Of a stretch of 13,060 bases of DNA, positions 1-6,670 are shown piece after piece. Each line of letters starts with the position of its first letter. Positions within the stretch are counted from its first letter, which is position 1. Position numbers and translations under genes: made by a program. A model generated the notes under the pieces. It saw only the letters and a list, made by a program, of their open reading frames with translations, made no database searches and was not told the origin of the DNA. Source of the stretch: Rubrivivax sp. (GTDB lineage: Bacteria > Pseudomonadota > Gammaproteobacteria > Burkholderiales > Burkholderiaceae_C); contig JAIXSD010000123.1 in assembly GCA_027484885.1 (NCBI GenBank), forward strand, positions 1 to 13,060, read 5' to 3'.

Positions 1-80
1 ACATTGCTGAGGCGGCCGTCGCGCTGCAGCGCCGCCAGGATGTTGCGATCAATCGCATCCAAAGTCACTTCTGAACTCAT
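1..80 (-). CDS. Lrp/AsnC-family transcriptional regulator, N-terminal fragment
   Basis: Read on the minus strand from an ATG at 80-78, the first 26 codons begin MSSEVTLDAIDRNILAAL and continue QRDGRLSNV; the gene then leaves the window. The pattern 'LDxIDRxILxxLQxDGRLS' is the hallmark start of Lrp/AsnC (feast/famine) regulators, being the first helix of the N-terminal winged helix-turn-helix. The ligand-binding RAM domain lies outside the window. The gene is divergent from the catabolic operon starting at 223, which is typical for a local Lrp-type regulator controlling its neighbours and itself. No clear Shine-Dalgarno precedes the ATG (the bases before it read AAAATTCGAACA), so translation may be weak or nearly leaderless. 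The family call is fairly safe; the effector, perhaps an amino acid or polyamine product, is unknown. Confidence 0.85.
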   Translation of the reverse strand, partial: MSSEVTLDAIDRNILAALQRDGRLSN

Positions 81-98
81 TGTTCGAATTTTGTGCGA

Positions 99-115
99 AT
101 CATTCGATGAATGAT
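99..115. promoter_or_regulatory. Perfect 7-3-7 dyad, candidate Lrp-type operator
   Basis: ATCATTC-GAT-GAATGAT is a perfect inverted repeat with a 3-nt centre. It sits 18 bp upstream of the regulator start codon, in the divergent region. Further GAAT elements lie at 86-89 and 97-100, about one helical turn apart, with another at 109-112 inside the dyad. This fits the arrayed, helically phased sites used by Lrp/AsnC proteins. The symmetry is seen directly; that the neighbouring regulator binds here is inferred. Confidence 0.5.
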
Positions 116-177
116 GGCACAAACATGCAGAACCTCGGGTAAGCACCGGGGCGAATGCGCTCGCACATTGCGCGCAA

Positions 178-218
178 GGCTCTCTAGACTGACCCTCAAT
201 TGCTGATTGAGGAGAGCC
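178..218 (+). promoter_or_regulatory. Nested inverted repeats sequestering the Shine-Dalgarno of the first gene
   Basis: The inner repeat is CCTCAAT (194-200) and ATTGAGG (206-212) around a 5-nt TGCTG centre. The outer repeat is GGCTCTC (178-184) and GAGAGCC (212-218). Both are perfect 7-bp arms. The ribosome binding site GAGGAG (209-214, 8 nt before the ATG at 223) lies in the right-hand arms. If the transcript includes 194 onward, the RBS would be base-paired. If transcription starts near 197, the element is more likely a DNA operator overlapping the start site. Which of these applies cannot be told from sequence. Confidence 0.5.
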
Positions 219-222
219 CGTC

Positions 223-1542
223 ATGAGCCAAAGTTCCGATGCCAAGCTGGACGCCTACTGGATGCCGTTCACGGCCAACCGGCAGTTCAAGAAGTCGCCG
301 CGCTTGCTGACACGCGCCGACGGCATGTATTTCACCGATGACAAGGGCCGCCAGATTTTGGACGGCATCGCCGGGCTCTGGTGCGTCAACGCCGGCCACA
401 ACCGGCCGCGCATCGTCGAGGCGATCCAGAAACAGGCGGCCGAGCTCGATTTCGCCCCGCCCTTCCAGATGGCCCACCCCAAGGCTTTCGAGCTGGCCGA
501 GCGCTTGGTCGAGCTGACGCCGGCCGGCCTGAACAAGGCCTTCTTCACCAACTCGGGCTCCGAATCAGTGGAGACCGCGCTGAAGATGGCCCTGGCCTAC
601 CACCGCGTGCGCGGTGAAGGCTCGCGCACCCGCTTGATCGGCCGCGAGCGCGGCTACCACGGCGTGAACTTCGGCGGCATCTCGGTGGGCGGCATGGTGG
701 CCAACCGCAAGATGTTCGGCACCCTGCTGAGCGGCGTGGACCATCTGCGCCACACCCACGACCCGGCGCGCAATGCCTACACCATGGGCCAGCCCGTGCA
801 CGGCGCCGAGCTGGCGGACGATCTGGAGCGCCTGGTCGCCCTGCATGACGCCAGCACCATCGCGGCCGTCATCGTCGAGCCGATTGCCGGCTCCACCGGC
901 GTGCTGATCCCACCCCAAGGCTATCTGCAACGCCTGCGCGAGATCTGCGACAAGCACGGCATCCTCCTGATCTTCGACGAGGTCATCACCGGCTTCGGCC
1001 GCACCGGCCAGCCCTTTGGCGCCCAGACCTTTGGCGTCACGCCCGACCTGATGACGGTGGCCAAGGGCCTGACCAATGGCGCCGTGCCCATGGGCGCGGT
1101 GTTCGCCAAGCAGTCCATCTACGACACCTTCATGCAGGGCCCCGAGCACCTGATCGAGTTCTTCCACGGCTACACCTACTCGGCCCATCCCCTGGCCTGC
1201 GCGGCGGCCCTGGGCACGCTGGACACGTACGCCGAAGACGGCCTGCTGACCCGCGCTGGCGAGATGCAGACCTACTTCGCCGAAGCCCTGCATTCGCTCA
1301 AGGGCGCGCCCCATGTGATCGACATCCGGAACATGGGCCTGGTCGGCGGCGTCGAGTTGGCGCCGCTGCCGGGCGAGCCGGCCAAGCGGGCGTTTTCGGT
1401 TTTCCTCGATTGCTGGGAGCAAGGTGTCCTGGTCCGCACCACCGGCGACACCATTGCCTTCAGCCCGCCGCTGATCATCGAGAAGCACCACATCGATCGC
1501 CTGATCGACACCGTGCGCGGCGCCTTGCAACGCGCCGCCTGA
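223..1542 (+). CDS. bauA: Class III omega-amino acid:pyruvate aminotransferase, BauA-like
   Basis: A 439-residue cytoplasmic PLP enzyme of aminotransferase class III. The opening LDAYWMPFTANRQFKKSPRL closely resembles Pseudomonas beta-alanine (omega-amino acid):pyruvate transaminases. Visible landmarks are TNSGSES (PLP phosphate cup), RGYHGVNFGG, the DEVITGFGRTG block with D252 expected to contact the pyridine nitrogen, and TVAKGLTNG with K281 as the Schiff-base lysine. Length is normal for the family. The start is supported by GAGGAG 8 nt upstream, placed inside a hairpin. The next gene follows after 23 bp, so it is probably the first gene of the catabolic operon. In this context it may transaminate GABA released by PuuD, replacing PuuE, or beta-alanine from diaminopropane. 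Substrate is inferred; fold and reaction class are firm. The symbol reflects resemblance, not proven function. Confidence 0.85.
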   Translation: MSQSSDAKLDAYWMPFTANRQFKKSPRLLTRADGMYFTDDKGRQILDGIAGLWCVNAGHNRPRIVEAIQKQAAELDFAPPFQMAHPKAFELAERLVELTPAGLNKAFFTNSGSESVETALKMALAYHRVRGEGSRTRLIGRERGYHGVNFGGISVGGMVANRKMFGTLLSGVDHLRHTHDPARNAYTMGQPVHGAELADDLERLVALHDASTIAAVIVEPIAGSTGVLIPPQGYLQRLREICDKHGILLIFDEVITGFGRTGQPFGAQTFGVTPDLMTVAKGLTNGAVPMGAVFAKQSIYDTFMQGPEHLIEFFHGYTYSAHPLACAAALGTLDTYAEDGLLTRAGEMQTYFAEALHSLKGAPHVIDIRNMGLVGGVELAPLPGEPAKRAFSVFLDCWEQGVLVRTTGDTIAFSPPLIIEKHHIDRLIDTVRGALQRAA

Positions 1543-1565
1543 ATCCGCAACCAGCCAACGCGTGC

Positions 1566-2909
1566 ATGCCTCTGCTGCAGATCGACCGCCAACTCGCGCG
1601 TGACAGCTACTACGCGGCCACCGCGCCGCAAGGCCCCGGCTTTGCGGCGCTGCAAGGCACGGTGGAGGCCGATGTGGCCATCGTCGGCGGTGGCCTGGCG
1701 GGCCTGTCGGCCGCCCTGGCGCTGAGCGAGCGCGGCTTCAGCGTCGCGCTGTTGGAGGCGGGCGAAATCGGCGGCGGCGCCTCCGGCCGCAATGGCGGCC
1801 AGGCCCTGGCGGGCTTGGCTTGCGACATGGCCGAGATCGAGGGCCAGCTGGGCCTCGCGGAGGCGCGCCGCATCTGGGCCATGAGCCTGGAAGCCGTCGA
1901 GATGATCCGTCAGCGCAGCCAGCGCTACGGCATCTCCTGCGAATGGCAGGACGGGTTCTTGAGCGTGGCCACCAGCACGCGCAAAGCCGTCGACCTGCAA
2001 GCCTGGCAGCAGCGCATGGCCGAGCGCTATGGCTACCCGCAGCGCTGGATTCCCAAGAACGAGCTGCCCCACTGGATCGCCAGCCCGCGCTACCAAGCTG
2101 GTGTGCACGACCCGGCCTCGGGGCATCTGCATCCGCTCAAGTACTGCCGCGGCCTGGCCCAGTTGCTGAGTGAACCCGCGCGCCGCCTAGGCACCGCCCC
2201 GGTGCAGCTGTTCGAGCACAGCCCGGCCCTGGCACTGGAACAGGGCAGGCACGCCCAAGCGGCGCTCACGCTGCGCAGCAGCCAGGGCCAGTTGCGGGCC
2301 CGGTTTGCCCTGCTGGCCGGCAATGTCTACCTGCCCGAACTGGCGCCTCAGCTGGCACCCCAGCTGAGGCAGCGCATCATGCCGGTCGGCACCTACATCG
2401 GCTGCAGCGTGCCCATCGAGGCCGAGCGCTTGAGCGCCCTGATCCCCTCGCGCAGCGCCGTCTGCGACAGCAATTTCGTGCTCGACTATTTCCGGCCCAC
2501 GGCCGACCAGCGCCTGCTCTACGGCGGCCGAGTCAGCTACAGCACCCGCACGCCGCGCGATCTCAAGGCCAGCATGGCCGCGCGCATGCACGCCACCTTT
2601 CCGCAGCTGGCCAATATTGGCATGGACTATGCATGGGGTGGTTTTGTGGACATCAGCATGAACCGCGCCCCCGATTTCGGCCGCCTGGGCACCGCTCAGA
2701 ATATCTATTACTTGCAGGGTTTCTCCGGCCATGGCCTGGCCCTGACCGGGCTGGCGGGCCAGCTGGTGGCCGAGGCCATCGCTGGCGACGCCAGCCGCTT
2801 TGACTGTTTCGCCACATTGCGCCACCGGCCCTTCCCCGGTGGCACACTGATGCGCATGCCGGCCCTGGTGCTGGGCATGGCGTACTACCGACTGAAGGAT
2901 CTGCTGTGA
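1566..2909 (+). CDS. puuB: FAD-dependent gamma-glutamylputrescine oxidoreductase
   Basis: A 447-residue flavoprotein of the glycine/D-amino-acid oxidase (DAO) family. It carries an N-terminal dinucleotide-binding motif DVAIVGGGLAGLSAALAL (glycines G41-G46), then an acidic residue ending the second strand (LLEAGEIGGGASGRNGG). Near the C-terminus is the flavin-closing motif GFSGHGLALTG (about 385-395). PuuB oxidises gamma-glutamylputrescine to gamma-glutamyl-gamma-aminobutyraldehyde, releasing ammonia and peroxide. The reading frame is open back to 1410, but the upstream 52 codons overlap the preceding gene and look unlike protein from this family, so the ATG at 1566 is chosen. It has no strong Shine-Dalgarno and probably depends on translational coupling. 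It overlaps puuD by 4 bp. Flanking puuD and puuA make the PuuB assignment much stronger than the fold alone. A perfect 11-bp hairpin lies inside the gene at 2345-2370. Confidence 0.88.
   Translation: MPLLQIDRQLARDSYYAATAPQGPGFAALQGTVEADVAIVGGGLAGLSAALALSERGFSVALLEAGEIGGGASGRNGGQALAGLACDMAEIEGQLGLAEARRIWAMSLEAVEMIRQRSQRYGISCEWQDGFLSVATSTRKAVDLQAWQQRMAERYGYPQRWIPKNELPHWIASPRYQAGVHDPASGHLHPLKYCRGLAQLLSEPARRLGTAPVQLFEHSPALALEQGRHAQAALTLRSSQGQLRARFALLAGNVYLPELAPQLAPQLRQRIMPVGTYIGCSVPIEAERLSALIPSRSAVCDSNFVLDYFRPTADQRLLYGGRVSYSTRTPRDLKASMAARMHATFPQLANIGMDYAWGGFVDISMNRAPDFGRLGTAQNIYYLQGFSGHGLALTGLAGQLVAEAIAGDASRFDCFATLRHRPFPGGTLMRMPALVLGMAYYRLKDLL
2345..2370 (+). repeat. Perfect 11-bp stem, 4-nt loop hairpin inside puuB
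   Basis: GCCTCAGCTGG (2345-2355) pairs perfectly with CCAGCTGAGGC (2360-2370) around a CACC loop. The hairpin overlaps an imperfect tandem 12-mer, CTGGCRCCYCAG, coding for a repeated LAPQ. No T-run follows, so it is not an intrinsic terminator. Codon choice within LAPQLAPQLRQ did not have to produce a perfect stem. Confidence 0.7.
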
Positions 2910-3742
2910 CACAGGTCAAGAAGCCCCGAGCGGATGTACCGGAAGCACCGCAAGCCCCGCCACGCAAGCCCGTGGTCCTGGTGCCCGCCTGCCAGCGCAT
3001 GGTGGGCGACTACCCCAACCACATCGCCGGCAAGAAGTATGTCGACGCGGTCCGCCTGGCCGGCTGCCTGCCCCTGATCGTGCCGCCGATCGAGCCGCAA
3101 GACCTCGATGCCTTGCTGGACCAGGCCGATGGCGTGCTGCTGACCGGCTCACCCTCGAATGTGCACCCCAGCCATTTCGACGAGGCGGTGCACAACCCCG
3201 CCCTGCCCCTGGACCCGGATCGCGATGCCTGGACCCTGCCCCTGATCCCCAAGGCCTTGGCGCGCGGCATGCCCTTGTTCGCGATCTGCCGCGGCTTTCA
3301 GGAGGCCAATGTGGCCCTGGGCGGCAGCCTGCACCAGGCCGTGCAAGAGCAACCGGGCTTGCACGACCACCGTGCGCCCGAAGGCCAGCCGCCCGAGATC
3401 GCCTACGCCGACCAGCACGAGATCGCCATCCAGCCCGGCGGCCGCTTGCAGGCCTTGCTGGGCCAGGATCGCATCCGTGTGAATTCGCTGCACGGCCAGG
3501 GCGTCAAACGCCTGGCACCGGGCTTGCGCATCGAGGCGCTGGCGCCCGATGGCTTGATCGAAGCCTTCAGCATGGCCGAGGCGCCCGGCTTCTCGCTCTG
3601 CGTGCAGTGGCACCCCGAGTGGCAGGCCGCGCACAACCCGCATTCCATGGCCTTGCTGCAGGCCTTTGGCCAGGCCTGCCGCGATTACCGCGACCAGATC
3701 CACCAGCCCCGCCACGACTCGCTGCGCGACCCCGAGACCTAG
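2906..3742 (+). CDS. puuD: Gamma-glutamyl-gamma-aminobutyrate hydrolase
   Basis: A 278-residue class I glutamine amidotransferase-like hydrolase (peptidase C26 type) that splits gamma-glutamyl-GABA into glutamate and GABA, the last gamma-glutamyl step of the Puu pathway. The nucleophile is C128 in FAICRGFQE, and the partners H236 and E238 lie in VQWHPEW. TGSPSNVHP and VNSLHGQG also match the E. coli PuuD pattern as I recall it. Translation starts at GTG 2906, overlapping the puuB stop as GTGA. A GAAGGA at 2894-2899 supports this start, and the next in-frame ATG (codon 32) would cut into the first core strand. The first 20 or so residues (Lys/Pro/Ala-rich) are an extension relative to the 254-residue E. 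coli protein. Confidence is high. Confidence 0.93.
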   Translation: MTQVKKPRADVPEAPQAPPRKPVVLVPACQRMVGDYPNHIAGKKYVDAVRLAGCLPLIVPPIEPQDLDALLDQADGVLLTGSPSNVHPSHFDEAVHNPALPLDPDRDAWTLPLIPKALARGMPLFAICRGFQEANVALGGSLHQAVQEQPGLHDHRAPEGQPPEIAYADQHEIAIQPGGRLQALLGQDRIRVNSLHGQGVKRLAPGLRIEALAPDGLIEAFSMAEAPGFSLCVQWHPEWQAAHNPHSMALLQAFGQACRDYRDQIHQPRHDSLRDPET

Positions 3743-3832
3743 GTCCCATCGCCTGAACTCCCAAGACCCCATGCCCCGGCACCGGGGCCGCAGCCGCGGC
3801 CGCCGGGGGCTCAAGACCCACGGAGATTCAAG
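3743..3832 (+). promoter_or_regulatory. puuD-puuA spacer with a GC hairpin
   Basis: This 90-bp spacer contains GCCCCGG-CA-CCGGGGC (3773-3788), a perfect 7-bp inverted repeat that would fold as a 6-bp stem with a 4-nt loop. A further very GC-rich stretch (3789-3811) follows. No T-run follows, so it is not a standard terminator; it may modulate expression between puuD and puuA or protect mRNA ends. The puuA ribosome site GGAG lies at 3822-3825. No good -35/-10 pair is visible. Confidence 0.4.
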
Positions 3833-5200
3833 ATGGTTGATCGCAGCAATTTCACATTCAGCGAGCTGGAGACCTGGCTCAAGGCGCAACGTGTGACCGA
3901 GATCGAGTGCCTGGTGCCCGATCTGACCGGTGTCGCCCGCGGAAAAATCCTGCCGCGCGAAAAGTTCACCGAAGACCGCGGCATGCGCCTGCCCGAGGCG
4001 GTGGTGGCCATGGGCGTGACGGGCGAATTCCCGGAAGAAGGCCCGTACTACGACGTCATCAGCCCCAACGACCGCGACATGCATTTGCGCGCCGACCCGA
4101 CAACGGCGCGACTGGTGCCCTGGGCCATTGACCCGACGGCGCAAATCATCCACGACTGCTTTGACCGCGATGGCCAGCTGGTGCCCTTTGCGCCGCGCTC
4201 GGTGCTGCGCCGCGTCTGCGGCCTGTTTGCGGCCGAGGGCTGGGAGCCGGTGGTGGCGCCCGAACTGGAGTTCTACCTGGTCGCACGCAACAGCGACCCG
4301 GACATGCCGCTCAAGCCGCCCATCGGCCGCTCGGGCCGGGCCGAGACCTCGCGCCAGGCCTACTCGATCGACGCGGTCAACGAGTTCGACCCGCTGTTCG
4401 AGGACGTCTACGAGTACTGCGAAAAAATGGAGCTCAATGTCGACACCTTGATCCACGAGGTGGGCGCCGGGCAGATGGAAATCAACTTCTTCCATGCCCA
4501 TCCCATGGGCCTTGCCGACGAAGTGTTTTTCTTCAAACGCACGGTGCGCGAAGCGGCGCTGCGCCACGACATGTTCGCAACCTTCATGGCCAAGCCCATC
4601 GCCGGCGAGCCCGGAAGCGCCATGCACATCCACCAAAGCGTGGTGAACCAGGCCACCGGCCGCAACCTCTTCAGCAACGAGGACGGCTCGCCCAGCCCCG
4701 AGTTCTACTGGTACATCGGCGGCCTGCAGAAGTACATCCCGGCGGCCATGGCCTTGTTCGCGCCCTACGTGAACAGCTACCGCCGCCTGGCCCGCCACAC
4801 CGCTGCGCCGATCAACATCCAGTGGGGCACGGACAACCGCACCGTGGGCATACGCTCGCCCCTGGCCGAGCCGGCGGCGCGCCGCATCGAGAACCGCGTG
4901 ATCGGCGCCGATGCCAACCCCTATGTGGCCCTGGCCGCCACCCTGGCCTGCGGCTATCTGGGCATCAAGAACCGCATCGAGCCCACGCCCGAGTGCAAGG
5001 GCGACGCCTACCTCGGCGACTTCCAGCTGCCGCGCAGCCTCGGTGAGGCGCTCAATCTGCTGCGGGCCGAGAAGGAGCTGGCCGCGGTGCTGGGCGAATC
5101 CTTCGTCACGGTGTATTCCGAGATCAAGGAGATCGAGTACGCCGAGTTCATGAAGGTGATCTCACCCTGGGAGCGGGAGCATCTGCTGCTCCATGTGTGA
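3833..5200 (+). CDS. puuA: Gamma-glutamylputrescine synthetase (glutamine synthetase family)
   Basis: A 455-residue ATP-dependent ligase of the glutamine synthetase superfamily, joining glutamate to putrescine as the entry step of the Puu route. The N-terminal beta-grasp part contains IECLVPDLTGVARGKILPR. The catalytic part shows metal-binding acidic residues in PELEFY (E144, E146) and HEVGAGQMEIN (E209, E216), the ATP-site histidine pair in SAMHIHQS (H265, H267), and the substrate arginine region DNRTVGIRSP followed by RRIENR. Near the end NPYVALAATLACGYLGIKNRIEP is typical of PuuA/SpuI-type proteins. Length is close to the 472 residues of E. coli PuuA and lacks the adenylylation-site pattern of GlnA. 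The start has GGAG 7 nt upstream. Context (puuB, puuD, spuC) favours putrescine or another polyamine over other amines; exact polyamine preference is unknown. Confidence 0.92.
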   Translation: MVDRSNFTFSELETWLKAQRVTEIECLVPDLTGVARGKILPREKFTEDRGMRLPEAVVAMGVTGEFPEEGPYYDVISPNDRDMHLRADPTTARLVPWAIDPTAQIIHDCFDRDGQLVPFAPRSVLRRVCGLFAAEGWEPVVAPELEFYLVARNSDPDMPLKPPIGRSGRAETSRQAYSIDAVNEFDPLFEDVYEYCEKMELNVDTLIHEVGAGQMEINFFHAHPMGLADEVFFFKRTVREAALRHDMFATFMAKPIAGEPGSAMHIHQSVVNQATGRNLFSNEDGSPSPEFYWYIGGLQKYIPAAMALFAPYVNSYRRLARHTAAPINIQWGTDNRTVGIRSPLAEPAARRIENRVIGADANPYVALAATLACGYLGIKNRIEPTPECKGDAYLGDFQLPRSLGEALNLLRAEKELAAVLGESFVTVYSEIKEIEYAEFMKVISPWEREHLLLHV

Positions 5201-5239
5201 GAGCCATCGCATCGCTGAACTGAGCCAAGGATCTACATC

Positions 5240-6670
5240 ATGAACGCCATCACCACCGTCGCCCCTCAAGCCACTCCCAACCGCTCCACCCAAGACTGGC
5301 AGGCCGCCGACAGCCGGCATTTCCTCCACCCCTTCACCGATTTCCAGGGCCTGGCGCGCAAGGGCGCGCGCATCATCACCCGCGCCGAGAACATCTATCT
5401 CTGGGACAGCGAGGGCCACAAGATCCTCGACGCCATGAGCGGCCTTTGGTGCGTCAACGTGGGCTACGGCCAGCAAAGCCTGATCGACGCCGCCGCCGCG
5501 CAGATGAAGGAGCTGCCCTTCTACAACGCCTTCTTCCAGACCGCCACCACGCCGGCCATCGAGCTGGCCGAGGTGCTGGCCGAGATCAGCCCGCCGCAGT
5601 TCCAGCATGTCTTTTTCACCAGCTCAGGCTCGGAAGGTAACGACACGATTGTGCGCATGGTGCGGCGCTACTGGGATGTGCTGGGCCAGCCCGAGCGCCA
5701 GGTCATCATCGGCCGCAAGAACGGCTACCACGGCTCCACCATGGCGGGGGCCTCGCTGGGCGGCATGAGTGGCATGCATGCCCAGGGCGGACTGCCGATT
5801 CCCAACATCACCCACATCGAGCAACCGCACTGGTTCGAGCATGGGGCCGGCCTGCGCGGCGAGACGGCCGGGCTGACGCCCGAGGCCTTTGGCCTCAAGG
5901 CCGCGGGCTGGCTGGAGGCCAAGATTCTGGAGATCGGCGCGGACAAGGTGGCGGCCTTCATCGGCGAGCCGGTGCAAGGCGCTGGCGGCGTGATCGTGCC
6001 GCCGGCCAGCTACTGGCCCGAGATCCAGCGCATCTGCGACAAGTACGGCATCCTCCTGGTCAGCGACGAGGTGATCTGCGGTTTCGGCCGCACCGGCCAG
6101 TGGTTCGGCTGCGAGACCATGGGCACCCGCCCCGACCTGATGACCTTTGCCAAGGGCGTGAGCTCGGGCTACATCCCGCTCGGCGGCGTGTTGGTGGGCG
6201 AGCGGGTGGCGCGGGTGCTGATCGAACAAGGCGGCGAGTTCAACCACGGCTTCACCTACTCGGGCCACCCGACGGCCTGCGCCGTGGCCCTGGCCAATAT
6301 CCGCCTGCTGCGCGAACTGGATGTGGTGCGCCATGTGCGCGAGGACGTGGGGCCCTACCTGGCCCAGCGCTTTGCCGAGCTGAACGATCACCCGCTGGTG
6401 GGCGAGACCCAGAGCTGCGGAATGATGGCCGCGGTGCAGTTGGTCAAGGACAAGGCCACGGCCACGCCCTTTGACGATGCGCTTGAAGTGGGCATGGTCT
6501 GCCGCGGTCACTGCTTTGGCAACGGACTGATCATGCGCGCCGTGGGCGACCGCATGATCGTGGCGCCACCCCTGGTGATGACGCGCGCCCAGGTCGACGA
6601 AATGATGGGGCTGATCCGCCGCTGCCTCGACCTGACCCTGGAAGACCTGCGCAAACGTGGCTGGCTCTGA
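5240..6670 (+). CDS. spuC: Putrescine:pyruvate aminotransferase, SpuC-like
   Basis: A 476-residue class III PLP aminotransferase. The N-terminal blocks HPFTDFQGLARKGARIIT, ILDAMSGLWCVNVGYG and ELPFYNAFFQTA match the Pseudomonas SpuC family closely. SDEVICGFGRTG carries D276 (pyridine nitrogen) and TFAKGVSSGYIPLGG carries K305 (Schiff base). The C-terminal CRGHCFGNGLIMRAVGDRM is also SpuC-like. SpuC transfers an amino group from putrescine to pyruvate, giving 4-aminobutyraldehyde and alanine. It would therefore give a second, non-glutamylated route beside puuA/puuB. It starts 39 bp after puuA with AAGGA (5227-5231) 8 nt upstream, so co-transcription is likely. It is clearly distinct from the BauA-like enzyme at the head of the operon. 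Cadaverine or spermidine activity is possible and cannot be judged here. Confidence 0.9.
   Translation: MNAITTVAPQATPNRSTQDWQAADSRHFLHPFTDFQGLARKGARIITRAENIYLWDSEGHKILDAMSGLWCVNVGYGQQSLIDAAAAQMKELPFYNAFFQTATTPAIELAEVLAEISPPQFQHVFFTSSGSEGNDTIVRMVRRYWDVLGQPERQVIIGRKNGYHGSTMAGASLGGMSGMHAQGGLPIPNITHIEQPHWFEHGAGLRGETAGLTPEAFGLKAAGWLEAKILEIGADKVAAFIGEPVQGAGGVIVPPASYWPEIQRICDKYGILLVSDEVICGFGRTGQWFGCETMGTRPDLMTFAKGVSSGYIPLGGVLVGERVARVLIEQGGEFNHGFTYSGHPTACAVALANIRLLRELDVVRHVREDVGPYLAQRFAELNDHPLVGETQSCGMMAAVQLVKDKATATPFDDALEVGMVCRGHCFGNGLIMRAVGDRMIVAPPLVMTRAQVDEMMGLIRRCLDLTLEDLRKRGWL

Noticed and set aside
115..130. Sigma-54-like sequence TGGCAC followed by TGCAG
   Set aside because: The GG-to-GC distance is one base short of the strict -24/-12 spacing, and sigma-54 promoters tolerate spacing changes poorly.
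1410..1565. Upstream extension of the puuB frame into the preceding gene
   Set aside because: The 52 added residues are Arg/His-rich shadow sequence, and the FAD motif sits at the usual distance from the ATG at 1566.
3149..4798. Very long minus-strand open frame opposite puuD and puuA, and similar ones opposite most genes
   Set aside because: High-GC codon use leaves antisense frames open. Products are low-complexity (Ala/Gly/Arg/His-rich) with no family motif, while the plus strand has clear enzymes.
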